A stretch of 39,507 nt of DNA from an uncultured Lentisphaerota bacterium (GTDB lineage: Bacteria > Verrucomicrobiota > Kiritimatiellia > CAIQIC01), in NCBI GenBank assembly GCA_903889245.1, contig CAISWQ010000019.1:1-39507 (forward strand). The letters are read 5' to 3'. The notes beneath the pieces were generated by a model. That model ran no database searches. It saw only the letters and a program-made list of their open reading frames with translations, and was not told where the DNA came from. The translations under genes and the position numbers were made by a program. Positions 17,841 through 26,338 of this stretch are shown here, in pieces. Position 1 is the first letter of the stretch. Each line of letters starts with the position of its first letter.

Positions 17841-18908
17841 ATGACCATGAAGCAAGAAACGCTGGCGATGTACGAGCGGCTGAAGGCGCGGCTGGATCGG
17901 GTCGTGCCGGATTTCGAGTTGCGCCTCAAGGCGGAGCTGGCGGTGGAAATCGAGCAGCTCAAGCGCGAACGCAACGCGGTCATCCTCGGCCACAACTACA
18001 TGGAGCCGGCGCTCTATCACTCGATCTGCGACTTCACCGGCGATAGCCTGGAGTTGAGCCGCCGCGCGGCGGAGACCGATAAGGACGTGATCATCTTCTG
18101 CGGCGTCAAGTTCATGGCCGAGACCGCGAAGATTCTCTCGCCCAACAAGACCGTTCTGCTGCCCGCGCAGAGGGCCGGCTGCTCGCTCGCCGCCGGCATC
18201 ACGGCCGATGATGTCCGTCAGCTCAAGCGGCAGTTTCCCGGCGTGCCCGTGGTCACCTACGTCAACACCTACGCCGACGTGAAGGCGGAGACCGACGTGT
18301 GCTGCACCTCCGGCAACGCCGCCGAGGTCGTCCGCGCGCTAAACAGCGACGCGATCCTGTTCCTGCCCGATGAATACCTCGGCCGCAATGTGGCGCACGA
18401 AACCGGCCGCGCGTTTCATCTGGCGACGCCCGGCCTGACGCCCGCGCAACTCCAGCGGCCGTGCCTGATCGGCTGGAAGGCGCGTTGCGAGGTCCACGAG
18501 CGCTTCACGGTGGAGGACGTGACGCGCGCCCGCGAACATTTCCCCGATGTATGCGTGCTCGCGCATCCCGAATGCCCGCCGGAGGTCATCGCGCAGGTGG
18601 ACTTCGCCGGCAGCACGATGGCGATGGTCCGCAAGGTGAAGGAGTCCAAGGCCGCGCGCTTCCTGCTGCTGACCGAGTGCAGCATGGGCGATAACATCAT
18701 CGCGGAAAATCCCGACAAGGAGATGGTCCGCATGTGCAGCCTGCGCTGCCCGCACATGAATGAGATCACGATGCAGGACACGCTGGAAGCACTGCGCCAG
18801 ATGCGCTACGTGATCGAGGTCCCCGAAGACATCCGCCAGCGCGCCCACGCCGCCGTCGCCCGCATGATCGCCATCCGCGGCGGCACCACCGGCTACGCGC
18901 AGAAGTAA
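17841..18908 (+). CDS. nadA: Quinolinate synthase
   Basis: Condenses iminoaspartate with dihydroxyacetone phosphate to quinolinate in NAD synthesis, using a [4Fe-4S] cluster. The 355-residue protein has the family's three repeats: AVILGHNYMEPALYH with GDSLELSR, FCGVKFMAETAKILSPNKTVLLP, PVVTYVNTYADVKAETDVCCTSGNA, LFLPDEYLGRNVAHETGR, AHPECPP and CSLRCPHMNEITMQDTLEAL. Cysteines in the CGVKFMAE, CCTSGNA and CPHMN blocks are the likely cluster ligands. An AAGG box precedes the ATG. No nadB or nadC is in the window. Confidence 0.96.
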   Translation: MTMKQETLAMYERLKARLDRVVPDFELRLKAELAVEIEQLKRERNAVILGHNYMEPALYHSICDFTGDSLELSRRAAETDKDVIIFCGVKFMAETAKILSPNKTVLLPAQRAGCSLAAGITADDVRQLKRQFPGVPVVTYVNTYADVKAETDVCCTSGNAAEVVRALNSDAILFLPDEYLGRNVAHETGRAFHLATPGLTPAQLQRPCLIGWKARCEVHERFTVEDVTRAREHFPDVCVLAHPECPPEVIAQVDFAGSTMAMVRKVKESKAARFLLLTECSMGDNIIAENPDKEMVRMCSLRCPHMNEITMQDTLEALRQMRYVIEVPEDIRQRAHAAVARMIAIRGGTTGYAQK

Positions 18909-18948
18909 CTCCACCATCATCCGCTGTCGCGAGCGAAGGAATTCCGGG

Positions 18949-21531
18949 TCAGGAGCCGGGTTCCCAGCCGCCGAGCGTTTCGATCTGCGGATGGCAGCGG
19001 AGGAAGATCTCGACGACGGCCGGATCAAACTGCGTTCCGGAGTTGCGCTGGATTTCCGCGCGGGCGGCGGCGGGCGTTATGGGTTGATGATAGAAACGCG
19101 TCGAACGCATCGCATCGTAGGCATCCACCACGGTGAAGATGCGGGCGCCCAGCGGAATATCGTGGCCGCGCAAGCCGCGCGGGTAGCCGGCGCCGTCAAA
19201 ACGTTCGTGATGGGCGAGCACGATTTCCGCGGCCTTGGCCAGGTAGGGCGCCGCGCTGACGATGTTGAAGCCGATCTCGGGATGCCGCTCCATGATCTGC
19301 CGCTGCTCCGGCGTGAGGCGCTCGGGGTTGAGCAGAATCTCGTCGGGAATGCCCGTCTTGCCGATATCATGCAGCAGCGCGCCGCGCCCAATGTCGTCGA
19401 GTTGTTCGGGCGGCAGGCCGAGTTCGCGCGCGAGCAGCAGCGTGAGCTTGCGGGCGCGCTGGCTGTGCTGGCCGGTGGTGTGCTCGCGGGCATCGAGCAT
19501 CGCGGCCAGCGCCTCGAGGGTAAAATCGTAGGATTGCTTGACCTGGGTCAGCGCCTCGGAGAGCGCCGCGCTCTTTTCGCGCACCATGTCCTCCAGGTGG
19601 AGTTGATAGCGCGCGTTTTCCTGCCGGAGCCGCTTGAAGCTGTGGGCCCGCTCCACAAGGGCGCCGAGATGCTCCGCGGTGAACGGTTTCTGGACAAAAT
19701 CGTAGGCCCCGTGGCGCAGGCTGGCGACCGCGTTGTCGAGCGAGGCATAGCCGGTGATGATGACGTGCGCCAGATAGGGTTCCAGAGCCTTCAGTTCGTC
19801 CAACACCTGCAGGCCATCTTCCGGGCCCAGTTTCAAATCCACCAACGCCACATCAAAAAAGCCCGGCTGCGCGGCGACGCGCGCGCGGGCTTCCGCGCCG
19901 GTTTGCACAGTGACCGCCTGATAGCCCTGGGTCTTGAGAATGCGCGCGGTCAACTGGCAGAGCAGTTCATCGTCATCCACCACAAGGATGTGACCCTTGG
20001 GCTGGGCGGCGGCAGCCACGACGGGGGTGGCCGCGGGTTTGCCGTGCGGCACCTCGGTCTCGGTGGCCCGCGTGGCCGTCATTTCTGGCGCCCAGACGGC
20101 CTGCCGGTTGCGGCCGGCGCGCTTGGCAGCATAGAGGGCGTAGTCGGCCAGTTGCAGCAGGTGCTGCGGATCGCGCGGCTCCTCGAGTTGCTGCGAGGTC
20201 GCCACGCCAAGCGTGCAACTCATGTGCAACCGCAACGTTTTCTCGCAGAACACATGCTGGCGGACGGCATGGAGGAGGCGCTCGCCAAACGCGGCGACGG
20301 CATGGCCATCGAGTTTGGAGAGCACGACGACGAACTCATCGCCGCCGTAGCGGCCGATGACGTCGGTGGCGCGCGCGACCTGCTTGAGCACGTCGCCAAA
20401 CTCGCGCAACAACTGATCGCCGGCGAGGTGGCCATAGTTGTCATTGATCTGCTTGAAGTGATCGAGGTCAATGATCGCGACGCCCATGGTGTAGTTATAG
20501 CGGTCGGCCAGCTTCCAGGCGTGCTCAAGCTGGTTTTCGATGTGGCGGCGGTTGAAGACGCTGGTGACGCTGTCGCGGATGGCCAGTTCGCGCGCGCGGT
20601 TGAGGGCCACGAGCACGGTCGAAAGCTGGTTGGCGGCGTGATACAGGAAGGCGATGTCGGTGGGCGCCAGCGCGTTGACCCGGCTGGAGGTCAGGTTGAG
20701 CAGGCCGCGCAACTCGCCACCGATGATGATCGGCACGGCGAAGACACTGGCCGGCGCCGCCGGCCCGCGCGGCGAGCGGGCCTCGCCTTCGACCTGAACG
20801 CGCAGCGCACCCTCGGCCAGGGGCCGTCCGCTCAAGGACGCGTAATGCCGGAGCATGTCGTCCTTCATGTGCTCGATATACTCTTTGGAAACAGGCTCCT
20901 GACAGTTGAGAATCAGCACGCTATCGTCGCGGTCGAGATCGAGAATGCCGACGACCGAGCAGGGCAGCAAACGCCCCAGGCCGGCGCCAAGGCCGCGCAA
21001 CGCCTCGACGAGGTTGTCGCTGCTCAAGGCCATCTCGCCCAGCGTCCGCAACATACCCAACTGGTTCTGGATGCGTTCTGGCGCCAGTTGCTCCGAAGAA
21101 TGCAAGAGCGCTCGTTTCTCCCGGTCCTCGGCCTGCACATATTCGATCAGCACATCCACCTCGACGGGCTTCTCCACAAAGCGCGTGATGTTCATCTCCT
21201 GGAGCTGCGCCTTGACTTCCTTGGTGATGAAGCCCGACATGATCACCACGCCCAGCCACGGCCAGATTTTCAGCGCCTCGTGCAGAAAAGTGATGCCATC
21301 CATGCCGCGCATATGCAGATCCACGACCAGCACATCGAATTGCCGCTGGAGCAGGACCTGCAACCCCTCGCGGCCGTTGGTCACGCATTCGACGGCGCCG
21401 CCCACGCTGGCCAGCGCGCGCTGGGCCAGCGTACGGATGATGGCCTCATCATCGAGCACCAGAATGCGCAGCGCTGGGGCGACGGAAAGCGGCGGGGGGA
21501 TGGCGGGCTGGCCTGCTGGTTCGTTAGTCAC
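18949..21531 (-). CDS. REC-GAF-GGDEF-REC-HD-GYP cyclic-di-GMP signalling protein
   Basis: Numbered from the TTG at 21570 (873 residues). REC1 is about 35-145 with phospho-acceptor Asp84; a GAF-like domain about 180-325; GGDEF about 335-495 with intact YGGDEF at 408-413 and an RxxD product-inhibition site (400-403) five residues before it; REC2 about 526-640 with Asp578; a coiled coil; HD-GYP about 680-860 with His734-Asp735 and FDGAGYP. Both a diguanylate cyclase and a c-di-GMP phosphodiesterase look active by motif, each behind its own receiver. The start is unsure: I use the GTG at 21531; the TTG at 21570 adds 13 residues. Tandem 14-base repeats lie upstream. Confidence 0.92.
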   Translation of the reverse strand: MTNEPAGQPAIPPPLSVAPALRILVLDDEAIIRTLAQRALASVGGAVECVTNGREGLQVLLQRQFDVLVVDLHMRGMDGITFLHEALKIWPWLGVVIMSGFITKEVKAQLQEMNITRFVEKPVEVDVLIEYVQAEDREKRALLHSSEQLAPERIQNQLGMLRTLGEMALSSDNLVEALRGLGAGLGRLLPCSVVGILDLDRDDSVLILNCQEPVSKEYIEHMKDDMLRHYASLSGRPLAEGALRVQVEGEARSPRGPAAPASVFAVPIIIGGELRGLLNLTSSRVNALAPTDIAFLYHAANQLSTVLVALNRARELAIRDSVTSVFNRRHIENQLEHAWKLADRYNYTMGVAIIDLDHFKQINDNYGHLAGDQLLREFGDVLKQVARATDVIGRYGGDEFVVVLSKLDGHAVAAFGERLLHAVRQHVFCEKTLRLHMSCTLGVATSQQLEEPRDPQHLLQLADYALYAAKRAGRNRQAVWAPEMTATRATETEVPHGKPAATPVVAAAAQPKGHILVVDDDELLCQLTARILKTQGYQAVTVQTGAEARARVAAQPGFFDVALVDLKLGPEDGLQVLDELKALEPYLAHVIITGYASLDNAVASLRHGAYDFVQKPFTAEHLGALVERAHSFKRLRQENARYQLHLEDMVREKSAALSEALTQVKQSYDFTLEALAAMLDAREHTTGQHSQRARKLTLLLARELGLPPEQLDDIGRGALLHDIGKTGIPDEILLNPERLTPEQRQIMERHPEIGFNIVSAAPYLAKAAEIVLAHHERFDGAGYPRGLRGHDIPLGARIFTVVDAYDAMRSTRFYHQPITPAAARAEIQRNSGTQFDPAVVEIFLRCHPQIETLGGWEPGS

Positions 21532-21601
21532 AGTGATGTTCCCGTTGAGTGTGAACGCAGGATAGAGCAACCATCTGCGAAGTCAACGCCGCGCCGCAAG
21601 G

Positions 21602-21630
21602 TAAAAAATTGGATCATAAAAAATTGGATC
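21602..21630. repeat. Tandem 14-base direct repeat upstream of the c-di-GMP gene
   Basis: TAAAAAATTGGATC occurs at 21602-21615 and again at 21617-21630, one base apart. The tract is strikingly AT-rich for this genome. It begins 32 bases upstream of the TTG start and 71 upstream of the GTG start of the signalling gene, where a promoter or operator would be expected. Two direct copies about one and a half helical turns apart could bind a regulator. No matching regulator is identified. Confidence 0.55.
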
Positions 21631-21746
21631 CTACCGCGATACACCAACTAATAGTCGCGCGATAATAATAGAGGAAATGACGGTGGGATCGGTCAACTCG
21701 ACCATCCTTATGCTGTCATTGGAGGTTGGACGCCGCTGACCGCGCT

Positions 21747-22577
21747 CTAGGACGCCAGCGCTTCGTTGAGGCTGCCGAGGCGGTAGCCGGCGAGGTCGAG
21801 CGTCACGTAGCGGATGCCGGCGGCCTTGAGCAGGGTGTGGATTTGTTCGCGCAGTTTCAGGGCGCGGGCCAGCTCGGCGGGCGCGAGTTCGATGCGGCCG
21901 ACATCGCCGTGCAGACGGACGCGGAGCTGCTTGAAACCCAGCGCACGCAACGCCAGTTCCGCCCGCTCAACCGCCGTCAGGCCGCGCTGCGTGATCTGCG
22001 AGCCATAAGGGAACCGCGAGGCGAGGCACGCCATCGCCGGTTTCTCCGCCGTCGGCAGGCCGAGTTGGCGCGACGCCGCGCGGATGTCGGCTTTCGTGAA
22101 GCCAAACTGCTTGAGCGGACTCTGCGAACCGACCTCGGCGAGCGCTTTGCTGCCGGGGCGGTAATCGCCCTGGTCATCCACGTTCGTGCCGTCGCAGACG
22201 CACGCGATGCCTTCTGCGCGGGCGACCTCAAAGATGCGGGTGAAATCAATCTTCTTGCAGTAGTAGCAGCGGTCCGGCGGATTGCCGGCGATGCTGGGCT
22301 CGGTCAGCACGTTGATTTTTTCGACGCGCAGGCGGATGCCGATCTGCCGCGCCAGCGCGCGCGCCTCGCGCAGTTCGGAGCGCGCCAGCAGCGGCGTATC
22401 AATCGTCACCGCCAACGCTTTCTTCCCCAACGCGAGCTGCGCGACCGCTGCGAGGAACGTGGAGTCCACGCCGCCGCTGAAGCCGACCGCCACGCTGCCC
22501 TGCCCCCGCAGCCAGTCCAGCAGCGCCAGAACTTTTTTACCGACCGCACCCCGCCAAATGAGCTCTTTTGTCTTCAT
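21747..22577 (-). CDS. larE: LarE-type ATP-dependent sulfur transferase
   Basis: LarE adenylates and then thiolates the carboxylates of the pyridinium precursor of the nickel-pincer cofactor of lactate racemase. The 276-residue protein has the PP-loop VGFSGGVDST (31-40), NPPDRCYYCKK (99-109), CDGTNVDDQGDYRPG (128-142) and AMACLASRFPYG (181-192). The Cys in ACLASR corresponds to the sulfur-donating Cys of Lactobacillus LarE. Extra cysteines at 104, 107, 126 and 128 raise the question of a cluster-dependent form. No larB, larC or larA is in this window, and PP-loop proteins of this family may serve other sulfur transfers. Upstream is the MITE-like element. Confidence 0.87.
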   Translation of the reverse strand: MKTKELIWRGAVGKKVLALLDWLRGQGSVAVGFSGGVDSTFLAAVAQLALGKKALAVTIDTPLLARSELREARALARQIGIRLRVEKINVLTEPSIAGNPPDRCYYCKKIDFTRIFEVARAEGIACVCDGTNVDDQGDYRPGSKALAEVGSQSPLKQFGFTKADIRAASRQLGLPTAEKPAMACLASRFPYGSQITQRGLTAVERAELALRALGFKQLRVRLHGDVGRIELAPAELARALKLREQIHTLLKAAGIRYVTLDLAGYRLGSLNEALAS

Positions 22578-22632
22578 CTTAAAATCGCCTCACACTTTCA
22601 ACGCCGGTCGCCAGCCCAAAGGCCCGGAGGAG

Positions 22633-22721
22633 TTAACGCAAAGGCGCAAAGTGAAGGCGGAAGACGCAAAGAAAATCTCCGCCTCTGCGTCTTGTGCTTT
22701 TCCTTTGCGCCTTTGCGTTAA
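22633..22721. mobile_element. Miniature inverted-repeat element (MITE-like), 89 bases
   Basis: Perfect 19-bp terminal inverted repeats (TTAACGCAAAGGCGCAAAG at 22633-22651 and its complement at 22703-22721) enclose a partly self-complementary middle containing AAGACGCA and TGCGTCTT. The whole unit can fold into a single long hairpin. It lies between mnmA and larE and encodes no protein. Related GCAAAGGCGCAAAG palindromes are, to my knowledge, scattered through many bacterial genomes. No target-site duplication is clear. Confidence 0.85.
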
Positions 22722-22741
22722 TCTTCATACCCGTTTCACCA

Positions 22742-23839
22742 TCAACCATCGCACTTCGCAATCCAGCCGCCGCCGAGGATTTCGTCGCCGACGTAGAAGA
22801 CCGCGGCCTGGCCGGGCGTGACGGCGAACTGCGGCTCGGTGAAATCCGCGCGCCAGACGCCGCCGGCTTCAGCCGTGAGCTTGGCCGCGGCGCCGGTGTG
22901 GCGGTAGCGCAGACGCACGAGGCATTCGATGCCGGCGGCCGGCGGCGCGCCGCTGATCCAGTTCACGTCGCTCACGAGGCAGGACGTACTCAACACCTCG
23001 TCGCGCCGACCGAGGACGAGGGTGTTGGTCGCGGCGCGGATTTCCTTCACGTAGAGCCGCTCCGCCGCCGCGACGCCGAGGCCCTCGCGCTGGCCGACCG
23101 TGTAATGGATGATGCCGCGATGCTTGCCGAGTACTTTGCCGGCGGTATCCATGATCGGGCCGGGCCGGCTCTCGCCCGGCTGGAAGAGCGGCGAGTAGTC
23201 ATCGCTTTCGATGAAGTCCTGGCTCTCTTCCTTCTCCGCAACTGCGGCAAAGCCATTCTCGCGCGCGAGCCGGCAGACTTCGGTCTTCTTCAGCCCGCCG
23301 AGCGGGAACACGAGCTGGCCGAGCTGCGCCTGCGTCAGGCGCGCGATGAAATAGGACTGGTCCTTTCGCGGGTCCACGCCGCGCAGCAACCGGACAAGAC
23401 CGGTGGCGGGATCGGACTCGACGCGCGCGTAGTGGCCGGTGGCGAAGCGGTCGAAGGTGAGGCCGCAGGTGCGCGCGCGCTCCAGCAGCAGGCCGAATTT
23501 CAGGCGGTGGTTGCAGACGACGCACGGGTTCGGCGTGCGGCCGGCGCGATACTCGGCGCGAAAATAGTCGAGCACCCAAGCCTTGTATTCGGCGGAAAGC
23601 CCGATGACGTGATGCGGAATGCCAAGCTGCGCGGCGGCATGCTGGGCGGCGGCAATGTCGCGCGCCTCGCCGGGACCGTAGCAGCCGGAGCGGCCGGCGT
23701 CGGGCAGTTCGATCGAACCGTCCCAGATCTGCATCGTCAGGCCGAGTACGCGGTGGCCCTGCTGCTGGAGCAGCCACGCGGCCATCGTGGAATCCACGCC
23801 GCCGCTCATGCCAACGGCGATTGTGAGAGGAGCTGACAT
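22742..23839 (-). CDS. mnmA: tRNA-specific 2-thiouridylase MnmA
   Basis: Adenylates and thiolates U34 of tRNA-Lys, -Glu and -Gln. The 365-residue protein has the PP-loop VGMSGGVDSTMAAWLL (9-24), TPNPCVVCNHRLKFG (102-116), FATGHYARV, PRKDQSYFIARL and the C-terminal GKHRGIIHYTVGQREGLGV. E. coli MnmA uses Asp99-x2-Cys102 plus Cys199. Here the first site is Cys106-x2-Cys109, and the later Cys is replaced by Asp208 in EESQDFIESDDY. This CxxC-plus-Asp layout is seen in a subset of MnmA proteins and suggests an iron-sulfur form. The tRNA-Gln (TTG) at 3114 is a natural substrate. An ATG 43 codons upstream is unlikely. Confidence 0.95.
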   Translation of the reverse strand: MSAPLTIAVGMSGGVDSTMAAWLLQQQGHRVLGLTMQIWDGSIELPDAGRSGCYGPGEARDIAAAQHAAAQLGIPHHVIGLSAEYKAWVLDYFRAEYRAGRTPNPCVVCNHRLKFGLLLERARTCGLTFDRFATGHYARVESDPATGLVRLLRGVDPRKDQSYFIARLTQAQLGQLVFPLGGLKKTEVCRLARENGFAAVAEKEESQDFIESDDYSPLFQPGESRPGPIMDTAGKVLGKHRGIIHYTVGQREGLGVAAAERLYVKEIRAATNTLVLGRRDEVLSTSCLVSDVNWISGAPPAAGIECLVRLRYRHTGAAAKLTAEAGGVWRADFTEPQFAVTPGQAAVFYVGDEILGGGWIAKCDG

Positions 23840-23882
23840 AAAATTGGTGCGGGAGGATAGCCGATGCCACGCCGAAATCCAA

Positions 23883-25028
23883 TCAGCCGGCCGGGGCCAA
23901 TGCTCGGGTGAGATCGGCGGTGAGGTCATCGCCATCTTCGAGGCCGGTGGATAAGCGCAGCAAGCCATCGTTGATACCGCGGGCGAGACGCTCGGAGCGC
24001 GGCATGGCGGCGTGCGACATCATCGGCGGATAGGAGAGGATACTCTCGACGCCACCAAGGCTGACCGCCGGCAGCGAAAGCTCGACGCGCTTGAGCAGCG
24101 CCTTGGCGGCCGGGCCGCCGCCGGCCAGTTCGAACGAAACCACCGCGCCGCCACCGGAGGACTGGCGCAGATGGACCTCGCGGCCGGGATGCGAGGGCAG
24201 CGTGGGATAGAAAACCTGCTTCACTTCCGGTCGTGCCTGAAGCCAGTGGGCAACGCGTTCGGCGGTTTGCTGCTGGGCGGCGAGGCGCACCCCCAGCGTT
24301 TTCAACCCGCGCAGGGTCAGCCACGAGTCCTGCGGGCCGAGAATCGCGCCGAAATTATTCTGCAGGCTCTTCAGCTTCCGGCCGAGCGCCTCCTCGCGCG
24401 CGACGGCGAGGCCGGCAATCAAATCGCTGTGCCCGCCGATGAACTTGGTGGCGCTGTGGACGACGATGTCGAAGCCGAGTTCGAGCGGGCGCTGGGCGGC
24501 GGGCGTCATGAAGGTGTTGTCGGTGATCGCCAGCAGCTGATGCTCGTGCGCGAGCTGCGCGACGGCGGCGAGATCGGTGACCTTGAGCAACGGGTTGCTC
24601 GGCGACTCGACGAAGATCGCGCGCGTGGCCGGACGGATCGCGGCGCGCACCTTGTCCAGGTCAGTCGTATCCACGAAGGTCACCTCCATCTGCCATTGCT
24701 TGAAGATGGTGGTCAGCACGCGATAGGTGCCGCCATAGATGTCCTCGCCGGCGATAAGGTGGTCGCCGGGCTTGAACAGCAGCAGCACGGTGGAGGTCGA
24801 CGCCATGCCGGAGGCAAACGCGAGGCCCACCGCACCGCCTTCAAGATCGGCGATGGCGAGCTCCAGCGCCTCGCGCGTCGGGTTGTCGCTGCGCGAATAG
24901 TCATAGGCCTGGCGCTGCTCAACATCTTTTTGCGCGAAGGTGGAACACTGATAGATAGGCACGCTGGAAGCGCCTGTGTAGGGATCGCGGTCGCGGCCGG
25001 CATGCAGCAGACGGGTGGCGAGTTTCAC
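23883..25028 (-). CDS. metC: PLP-dependent cystathionine lyase (MetC/MccB-like)
   Basis: Predicted to split cystathionine, giving homocysteine (beta-lyase) or cysteine (gamma-lyase). The 381-residue protein is of the Cys/Met metabolism PLP family: YDYSRSDNPTR, FASGMAS, YGGTYRV, ESPSNPLLKVTD, DNTFMTP and the PLP lysine in HSATKFIGGH (Lys195), with SLGGVESILSYP near the end. It resembles Bacillus MetC more than MetI. It begins with GTG preceded by GGAGG; GTGA overlaps the stop of the upstream synthase gene, so the pair is translationally coupled, as metI-metC is in Bacillus. Beta versus gamma cleavage cannot be settled by eye. Confidence 0.88.
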   Translation of the reverse strand: MKLATRLLHAGRDRDPYTGASSVPIYQCSTFAQKDVEQRQAYDYSRSDNPTREALELAIADLEGGAVGLAFASGMASTSTVLLLFKPGDHLIAGEDIYGGTYRVLTTIFKQWQMEVTFVDTTDLDKVRAAIRPATRAIFVESPSNPLLKVTDLAAVAQLAHEHQLLAITDNTFMTPAAQRPLELGFDIVVHSATKFIGGHSDLIAGLAVAREEALGRKLKSLQNNFGAILGPQDSWLTLRGLKTLGVRLAAQQQTAERVAHWLQARPEVKQVFYPTLPSHPGREVHLRQSSGGGAVVSFELAGGGPAAKALLKRVELSLPAVSLGGVESILSYPPMMSHAAMPRSERLARGINDGLLRLSTGLEDGDDLTADLTRALAPAG

Positions 25029-26164
25029 AAGACGGCCTCCAGATCGGCGAGCAGGTCGCCGGCATTTTCGATGCCCACGGAAAGGCGCAGCAGCCGGTCG
25101 TGGATGCCCAGACGGTCGCGGATCTCCACGGGGATGTCGGCATGCGTCTGCGCGATGGGATAGGTGATGAGAGACTCGACGCCGCCAAGGCTCTCGGCAA
25201 AGCGAAACACCCGCACGCTCTTCAAGATGTCCGGCACGCGCGCCGCGGACTCGATGGCGAAGGCGATCATCGCCCCGCAGCCGATGCTCTCGCGCGCGAG
25301 CACATCGCGGCCCGGATGCGCGGTCAGGCCGGGATACCAGACCTGCGTCACGCGCGGATGTTGCGCGAGGAACTCGGCGATGCGTTGCGCGTTGGCCTCC
25401 TGCTGGCGCAGGCGCAGCGGCAGGGTCTTGAGGCCGCGCAACAGCAGCCACGCATCCTGCGGGCCGAGCACGCCGCCGACCGCGTTCTGGAAAAACGCCA
25501 GCCGCTCGCCGAGTTCCGGCGTGCGCGCGATGAGCACGCCGGCGACCACGTCGTTGTGCCCACCGAGATATTTGCTCGCGCTATAGACCACGAGGTCCGC
25601 GCCCAGTTCCAACGGCCGCTGCAGGAGGAAGGTCAGGAAAGTGTTGTCCACCACCGTCAACTGTCCGCGCACCTTGGCCAGCGCAGCAATGGCGCGGATG
25701 TCGGCAATCTTCAGCAGCGGATTGCTCGGCGTCTCCAGCAGCACCGCGCGGACCCGCTCCTGCGCCAGCGCGGCCGCGACGAGTTCCAGGCGCGAGGTAT
25801 CCACATAGACCGCCTCGATGCCGACCGGCCGGAACACTTTTTCAAACAGGCGGAACGTGCCGCCATACAAATCCTCGGTGACGACAAGGCGGTCGCCGGG
25901 CTGGAATAACCGCAGCGCGCAATCTATCGCCGCTAAACCGGAAGCGAAGGCGAGGCCGCGCGCGCCGCCCTCGGCGGCGGCGAGCGTCTCCTCCAGCGCG
26001 AGGCGCGTCGGGTTCGAGGTGCGCGAGTAGTCGAAGCCGGTGCTGCGACCGAGTTCGGGATGCTCGAAGGTCGCGGTTTGGTAGATCGGCGTGACGAGAG
26101 CGCCGGTCCGCGGGTCACACCCGCAGCCGGCCTGCGCCAGCAGGGTTTCGATTTTTTTGCTCAT
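25025..26164 (-). CDS. metI: Cystathionine gamma-synthase / O-acylhomoserine thiol-lyase (MetI-like)
   Basis: Joins an activated homoserine with cysteine to make cystathionine; MetI types can also use sulfide. The 379-residue protein has TGFDYSRTSNPTR (42-54), GLAFASGLAAI, DLYGGTFRLFE, ETPSNPLLKIADI, the PLP lysine in YSASKYLGGH (Lys198), RFAESLGGVESLITYP and a C-terminal LLRLSVGIENAGDL. Block order and wording are close to Bacillus MetI. The next gene, the lyase, overlaps by four bases. A MetY gene (37901) and cysK (35889) provide alternative sulfide-fixing routes in the same window. The leader has no strong ribosome-binding site. Confidence 0.88.
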   Translation of the reverse strand: MSKKIETLLAQAGCGCDPRTGALVTPIYQTATFEHPELGRSTGFDYSRTSNPTRLALEETLAAAEGGARGLAFASGLAAIDCALRLFQPGDRLVVTEDLYGGTFRLFEKVFRPVGIEAVYVDTSRLELVAAALAQERVRAVLLETPSNPLLKIADIRAIAALAKVRGQLTVVDNTFLTFLLQRPLELGADLVVYSASKYLGGHNDVVAGVLIARTPELGERLAFFQNAVGGVLGPQDAWLLLRGLKTLPLRLRQQEANAQRIAEFLAQHPRVTQVWYPGLTAHPGRDVLARESIGCGAMIAFAIESAARVPDILKSVRVFRFAESLGGVESLITYPIAQTHADIPVEIRDRLGIHDRLLRLSVGIENAGDLLADLEAVL

Positions 26165-26179
26165 GTTTTTTGCGGGGAA

Positions 26180-26207
26180 AAGATAGCCGCTGTCCGGGCC
26201 GAATCAA
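26180..26207 (-). promoter_or_regulatory. Candidate promoter for metI-metC
   Basis: On the minus strand TTGATT (26207-26202) and TATCTT (26185-26180) are 16 bases apart, about 16 bases before the metI ATG. Fit to a sigma-70 promoter is moderate. The transcript leader would be very short, which agrees with the absence of a clear ribosome-binding site. Confidence 0.35.
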
Positions 26208-26313
26208 GCGCTGCCATAAACTGACGACGCACGCGAGCGCCTCCAACTCCTGAATGAAACCCTCGCTACCAACGGTTACACCGCACCCTTGCCCGGTGGA
26301 AATTGGCGCTGAC

Positions 26314-26338
26314 ATACCCGGCGGGAAACCCGTCGGTA
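26314..26338 (-). terminator. Hairpin directly after the DUF481 gene
   Basis: Immediately downstream of the stop codon, an imperfect GC-rich inverted repeat (TACCGACGGG, TTT, CCCGCCGGGTA) can form a strong stem with one bulge and one mismatch. No T-run follows. It separates the DUF481 gene from metI and may end that transcript. Confidence 0.35.

Noticed and set aside
26165-26338. A SAM or cobalamin riboswitch before metI
   Set aside because: I looked for SAM-I type conserved blocks and pairing in the minus-strand leader and found none. The probable promoter leaves too short a leader.
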